Assembly: GCA_009774345.1 (NCBI GenBank)
Contig: VSNR01000379.1
Coordinates: forward strand, 1 to 6,320
Direction of reading: 5' to 3'
From: Lachnospiraceae bacterium
GTDB lineage: Bacteria > Bacillota > Clostridia > Lachnospirales > Lachnospiraceae
Length of the DNA stretch: 6,320 nt
Position 1 is the stretch's first letter, and each line of letters begins with the position of its first letter. Both the position numbers and the translations under genes were made by a program. Shown here piece by piece: positions 4,135-6,320 of the stretch. The notes under the pieces were generated by a model. It searched no databases, had not been told where the DNA came from, and saw nothing but the letters and a program-made list of their open reading frames with translations.

Positions 4135-5358
4135 TCAAAATCACGAAAAGATTCAAAAGGCAGAATACTTAGGAAAGGGGAGGGACAGAGAAAAGACAAA
4201 CGTTATATCTATCAGTACACAGACCCGAATGGGAAAAGGCACGTTTTATATGCAAACGATCTGCCCGAACTGAGGGCGAAGGAAGATGAGCTGGAGCGTG
4301 AACGGCTGGAGGGAATAAAGGGATATGCCAGAGGAAAAATGACACTCAATCAGCTTGTGGAGAAATATTTAGCAACGAAATATGACTTGAAAATAAGCAC
4401 CAGATTGAGATACGAGCGTACATATGAGGCATACGCAATGGATAATATCGGGAAAAGACTGATTAACGATATTAAATATTCCGATATACGGTTCTTTTAT
4501 TATACGCTGCTGCGTGAGAGAAATATCAAGATAGGAACTGTTGATTCTATTCATTCCGTCCTGCACCCTGCATTTCAAATGGCGGTCAGGGATGATTTGA
4601 TACGCAATAACCCGACAGACGGGGTAATGGCAGAGGTTAGGAAAAAACATGGAAATGATGCCGTAGTAAGACACCCATTGACTATTGAACAGCAGCGCGC
4701 ATTCCTAAGTTTTACAGAAAAGAGTTATACATGGAAAAGATGGATGCCCTTATTTACGTTCCTTTTTGGAACCGGATGCCGGATCGGAGAAGCACTCGGA
4801 CTGCGTTGGGAGGATTTGGACTTTGAGAATAAGACCATTACTATAATCCATTCACTGGGGTATGTGCAGCATAATGGAAGCCGTGAAGTGTTCCTTTCAT
4901 CACCCAAAACGGAGGCTGGCAAGCGTATCCTACCAATGGTAGATGCTGTGGAAAAAATGCTTAAGAACGAGCGCCTGAAACAGCAGCAGAATAATATTAC
5001 TTCATGCACGATTGACGGTTTTAGCGGGTTCGTCTTTGTTGATAAAAATGGAAAGATTTCCTGTTATCAGGATATTAACAAAGCAATCAAGAGAATTTCA
5101 AAGGCTTATAACGCTTATGAAACTGTCCGTGCAGAACAGGAGGAAAGGGTTGCTGTGTTACTTCCGTATTTTACCTGTCATTATATCAGGCACACGTTCT
5201 GTACAAGGCTCTGTGAGCATGAAACGAATCTGAAATTAATTCAAAGTATCATGGGGCATACCAGCATTAAGACAACGATGGATATTTACGCAGAAACGAC
5301 GGAAAAAAAGAAACAGGAAACATTTGAAACTTTACAAAACAATAACGTGTTTTTTTAG
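4132..5358 (+). CDS. int: Tn916-type tyrosine integrase
   Basis: This 408-residue site-specific recombinase would catalyse integration and excision of the element. The N-terminal arm-binding domain (about 9-45, KGRILRKGEGQRKDKRYIYQ) matches Tn916 Int. A SAM-like core-binding domain covers about 70-165. The catalytic domain spans about 180-395 and contains all six expected residues: R217 (GTGCRIGEALGLRW), K259 (SSPKT), H350 and R353 (HYIRHTFCTRL), H376 (MGHTSIKTT) and the nucleophile Y386 (MDIY). The spacing is close to Tn916 Int (405 residues). The ATG at 4132 is chosen over a GTG at 4096 because it has a proper ribosome binding site and gives the family N-terminus MSKSRKDSKGR. The gene reads outward to the candidate attR 45 bp beyond the stop. 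Confidence 0.97.
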   Translation: MSKSRKDSKGRILRKGEGQRKDKRYIYQYTDPNGKRHVLYANDLPELRAKEDELERERLEGIKGYARGKMTLNQLVEKYLATKYDLKISTRLRYERTYEAYAMDNIGKRLINDIKYSDIRFFYYTLLRERNIKIGTVDSIHSVLHPAFQMAVRDDLIRNNPTDGVMAEVRKKHGNDAVVRHPLTIEQQRAFLSFTEKSYTWKRWMPLFTFLFGTGCRIGEALGLRWEDLDFENKTITIIHSLGYVQHNGSREVFLSSPKTEAGKRILPMVDAVEKMLKNERLKQQQNNITSCTIDGFSGFVFVDKNGKISCYQDINKAIKRISKAYNAYETVRAEQEERVAVLLPYFTCHYIRHTFCTRLCEHETNLKLIQSIMGHTSIKTTMDIYAETTEKKKQETFETLQNNNVFF

Positions 5359-5402
5359 GAAAAAGTCCGTGAGTGGATTCGTTCCTGACACATACCTTGA
5401 GT

Positions 5403-5415
5403 ACATCAAATTTAC
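5403..5415. repeat. Candidate attR core, 13-bp direct repeat copy 2
   Basis: This is the second exact copy of ACATCAAATTTAC, 45 bp after the int stop. It is followed at once by a partial tandem copy (ACATCAAACTA, 5414-5424). The tandem arrangement leaves open that this is an integrase arm site and not the crossover core. Confidence 0.5.
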
Positions 5416-5458
5416 ATCAAACTAATGCTGCTTGGTGGACTAATGTGGACTGAGCAGC
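5403..5458. repeat. Repeat cluster at the right end of the element
   Basis: ACATCAAATTT and ACATCAAACTA stand in tandem (5403-5424). GTGGACT occurs twice (5436-5442 and 5446-5452), 10 bp apart. GCTGCT/AGCAGC (5427-5432 and 5453-5458) brackets the second pair. Short helically phased repeats near the integrase end are typical of arm-type binding sites; that role is inference. Confidence 0.45.
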
Positions 5459-5553
5459 GATTGAAAAAGTATCGAGAAAAGGCGGAAATAAGCCGATTTA
5501 AGCCATTTGAACATGAAATTAGATGGCGTGGCTACAAAATGGCAACATTTTAA
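5425..5553 (+). CDS. Possible 42-residue ORF right of attR (weak)
   Basis: The ORF runs from ATG at 5425 to TAA at 5551-5553. An in-frame ATG at 5443 is preceded by GGTGG and would give 36 residues. The product is basic and has no recognised family (contains WTEQRLKKYREKAEISRF). The frame is open back to 5401, so it crosses the candidate attR and could be a gene tail cut by insertion. The evidence is only an open frame of mixed composition. Confidence 0.22.
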   Translation: MLLGGLMWTEQRLKKYREKAEISRFKPFEHEIRWRGYKMATF

Positions 5554-5590
5554 GTATCACTCACTGAATAAAAAATACTTCAATAACAGA

Positions 5591-5639
5591 AAAACCTTAC
5601 TGATTTTCGGAAATGACAACTGAAAATTGGTAAGGTTTT
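5591..5639. terminator. Strong bidirectional intrinsic terminator
   Basis: AAAACCTTAC (5591-5600) pairs with GTAAGGTTTT (5630-5639). Two TG/TG wobble pairs connect it to ATTTTC/GAAAAT (5603-5608 and 5622-5627), giving an 18-bp stem with a 13-nt loop. T runs follow on both strands. It lies 6 bp past the XRE stop codon and ends that gene on the minus strand. It also stops transcripts leaving the element on the plus strand. Confidence 0.88.
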
Positions 5640-5645
5640 TTGCGT

Positions 5646-6206
5646 TCATTTTTTCTTCTTGCGCTTTGCTTCTTTTTTGTCTATACTTTCTGCTTCTTTG
5701 GCGGCGTCATTGATGAAGTCAAACAATTCTTGCGGAGGAACCTTTGCCCAGATTTGGTGGGTATCAAGTTCTGGATATTTGTACCGCCATTCGTCATATT
5801 CTTCTTTGGTGATTTCGCCATTTTCCAGTCTGGCGGCTTCTGACTGCCATGCGTGGAACATTTTGAACATGGAAGAATAGGTGGAGTAATCGGACTTATC
5901 CAGACGCAGGCAGATTTCCCCGTCAATCTCACCGATTTTCAGCCCGTACATATCTTCCAGCGCAAAGAGGGTGTGCATAAGCCCGATATTCGTATCAATG
6001 TCCGGCACCGTGAGGGCATGGGTACTGATACCGAAAATGTTAGCCATTTCTTTTACAAGGTCATGCTTCGGCACTCTGGCTTCGGATTCATACTGTGCCA
6101 TACGGACATCAGAGGTCTTTCCGAGGAAGCCGAGGATTTCGCCCAGTTGCTTTTGTGTCATGTCTTTTCTATTGCGAAAAAATTTGATGCGTTTGCCGAT
6201 TGCCAT
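5646..6206 (-). CDS. XRE-family helix-turn-helix transcriptional regulator
   Basis: This 186-residue regulator has an N-terminal XRE/Cro HTH at about residues 4-62 (IGKRIKFFRNRKDMTQKQLGEILGF, then VRMAQYESEARVPKHDLVKEMANIFGIS). A mixed alpha/beta C-terminal part of unknown ligand or partner follows, with a very basic tail (KKEAKRKKKK). The ATG at 6206 is chosen because GGAGG lies 7 nt upstream; extending to 6272 would translate through the promoter. It is transcribed from a good promoter with an operator-like dyad, consistent with autoregulation. It lies outside the candidate IME border and points towards it. Regulators of this type are common in conjugative elements of Clostridia, so the IME may sit inside a larger ICE; that is inference from one gene. 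Confidence 0.92.
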   Translation of the reverse strand: MAIGKRIKFFRNRKDMTQKQLGEILGFLGKTSDVRMAQYESEARVPKHDLVKEMANIFGISTHALTVPDIDTNIGLMHTLFALEDMYGLKIGEIDGEICLRLDKSDYSTYSSMFKMFHAWQSEAARLENGEITKEEYDEWRYKYPELDTHQIWAKVPPQELFDFINDAAKEAESIDKKEAKRKKKK

Positions 6207-6219
6207 AATCAAACCTCCG

Positions 6220-6248
6220 ATACTAAACAAATTTGTTGAATTTAGTAT
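6220..6248. promoter_or_regulatory. Operator-like dyad in front of the XRE gene
   Basis: ATACTAAA (6220-6227) and TTTAGTAT (6241-6248) form a perfect 8-bp inverted repeat. Between them is a second perfect palindrome, AACAAATTTGTT (6226-6237). The right arm overlaps the XRE -10, and the left arm reaches the edge of the ribosome binding site. This is the expected place for an autorepressor. Confidence 0.65.
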
Positions 6249-6272
6249 AGCATAAGGAAATAGAAATAGCAA
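6244..6272 (-). promoter_or_regulatory. Promoter of the XRE gene
   Basis: On the minus strand TTGCTA (6267-6272) and TATACT (6244-6249) are separated by exactly 17 bp. This is a good sigma-70-type pair about 40 bp upstream of the start codon. A TTGAC at the very end of the window (6316-6320, plus) could be the -35 of a divergent promoter whose gene lies beyond the window. Confidence 0.75.
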
Positions 6273-6320
6273 GAATAACTTAAATAAAAAAAGTTAAGAT
6301 TCTTTTGAAAACCACTTGAC

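Larger units (their letters stand above)
59..5415. mobile_element. Putative cargo-free integrative and mobilizable element (IME), about 5.4 kb
   Basis: A tyrosine integrase and excisionase lie at the right end, and a relaxase and MobC lie at the left end. A dyad-rich oriT-like region sits upstream of mobC, and small DNA-binding regulators sit between the two modules. A 13-bp direct repeat (59-71 and 5403-5415) brackets the set and is taken as the borders. No conjugation-pore or coupling-protein gene is present, so transfer would need a helper. The gene content is read directly from the proteins. The exact borders are inference: Tn916-type integrases can use short, poorly conserved cores, and the right-hand repeats could be arm sites, which would put the true border further right. 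Confidence 0.7.

Noticed and set aside
4088..4273. 61-codon plus-strand ORF starting directly after the RHH stop
   Set aside because: Most of it overlaps the integrase N-terminus in another frame and its product resembles no protein; at most it has a role in translational coupling.

Overview
The window looks like DNA of a Clostridia-type Firmicute, most likely a gut Lachnospiraceae relative. This is inferred from moderate-to-low GC, strong AGGAGG-like ribosome binding sites, a Tn916-type integrase/excisionase pair, and a Firmicutes-style MobC/relaxase pair. No rRNA, tRNA, CRISPR array, insertion sequence or antibiotic-resistance gene is visible.

Most of the window (about 59 to 5415) reads as one compact integrative and mobilizable element (IME). 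A 13-bp direct repeat, ACATCAAATTTAC, lies at 59-71 and again at 5403-5415, just beyond the two outward-facing ends of the gene set; these are candidate attL and attR cores. From left to right: an AT-rich left end with an intrinsic terminator (287-342); a MOBP-type relaxase (355-1782, minus) and an overlapping mobC (1731-2087, minus); a dyad-rich candidate origin of transfer (about 2252-2397); a gene-poor stretch with a possible 35-residue peptide; a short HTH regulator (2741-3070, plus); a 540-bp gene-poor, hairpin-rich leader; a Tn916-Xis-like excisionase (3611-3793); a ribbon-helix-helix protein (3902-4087) with inverted repeats on its promoter; and a tyrosine integrase (4132-5358).

The parts fit one life cycle. 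Integrase and excisionase would integrate and excise the element. The relaxase and MobC would nick oriT so that the circle can be transferred through a conjugation pore supplied by another element, since no type IV secretion or coupling-protein gene is present. The HTH and ribbon-helix-helix proteins are the likely switches. No cargo gene is recognised, so this is either a minimal selfish element or one whose accessory region (3071-3610) carries something not recognised here.

Right of the candidate attR are a short spacer with a possible 36-42 residue ORF, a strong bidirectional terminator (5591-5639), and a minus-strand XRE-family regulator (5646-6206) with a clear promoter and an operator-like dyad. 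These are probably host or larger-ICE sequence flanking the IME. The left flank (1-58) is too short to identify.
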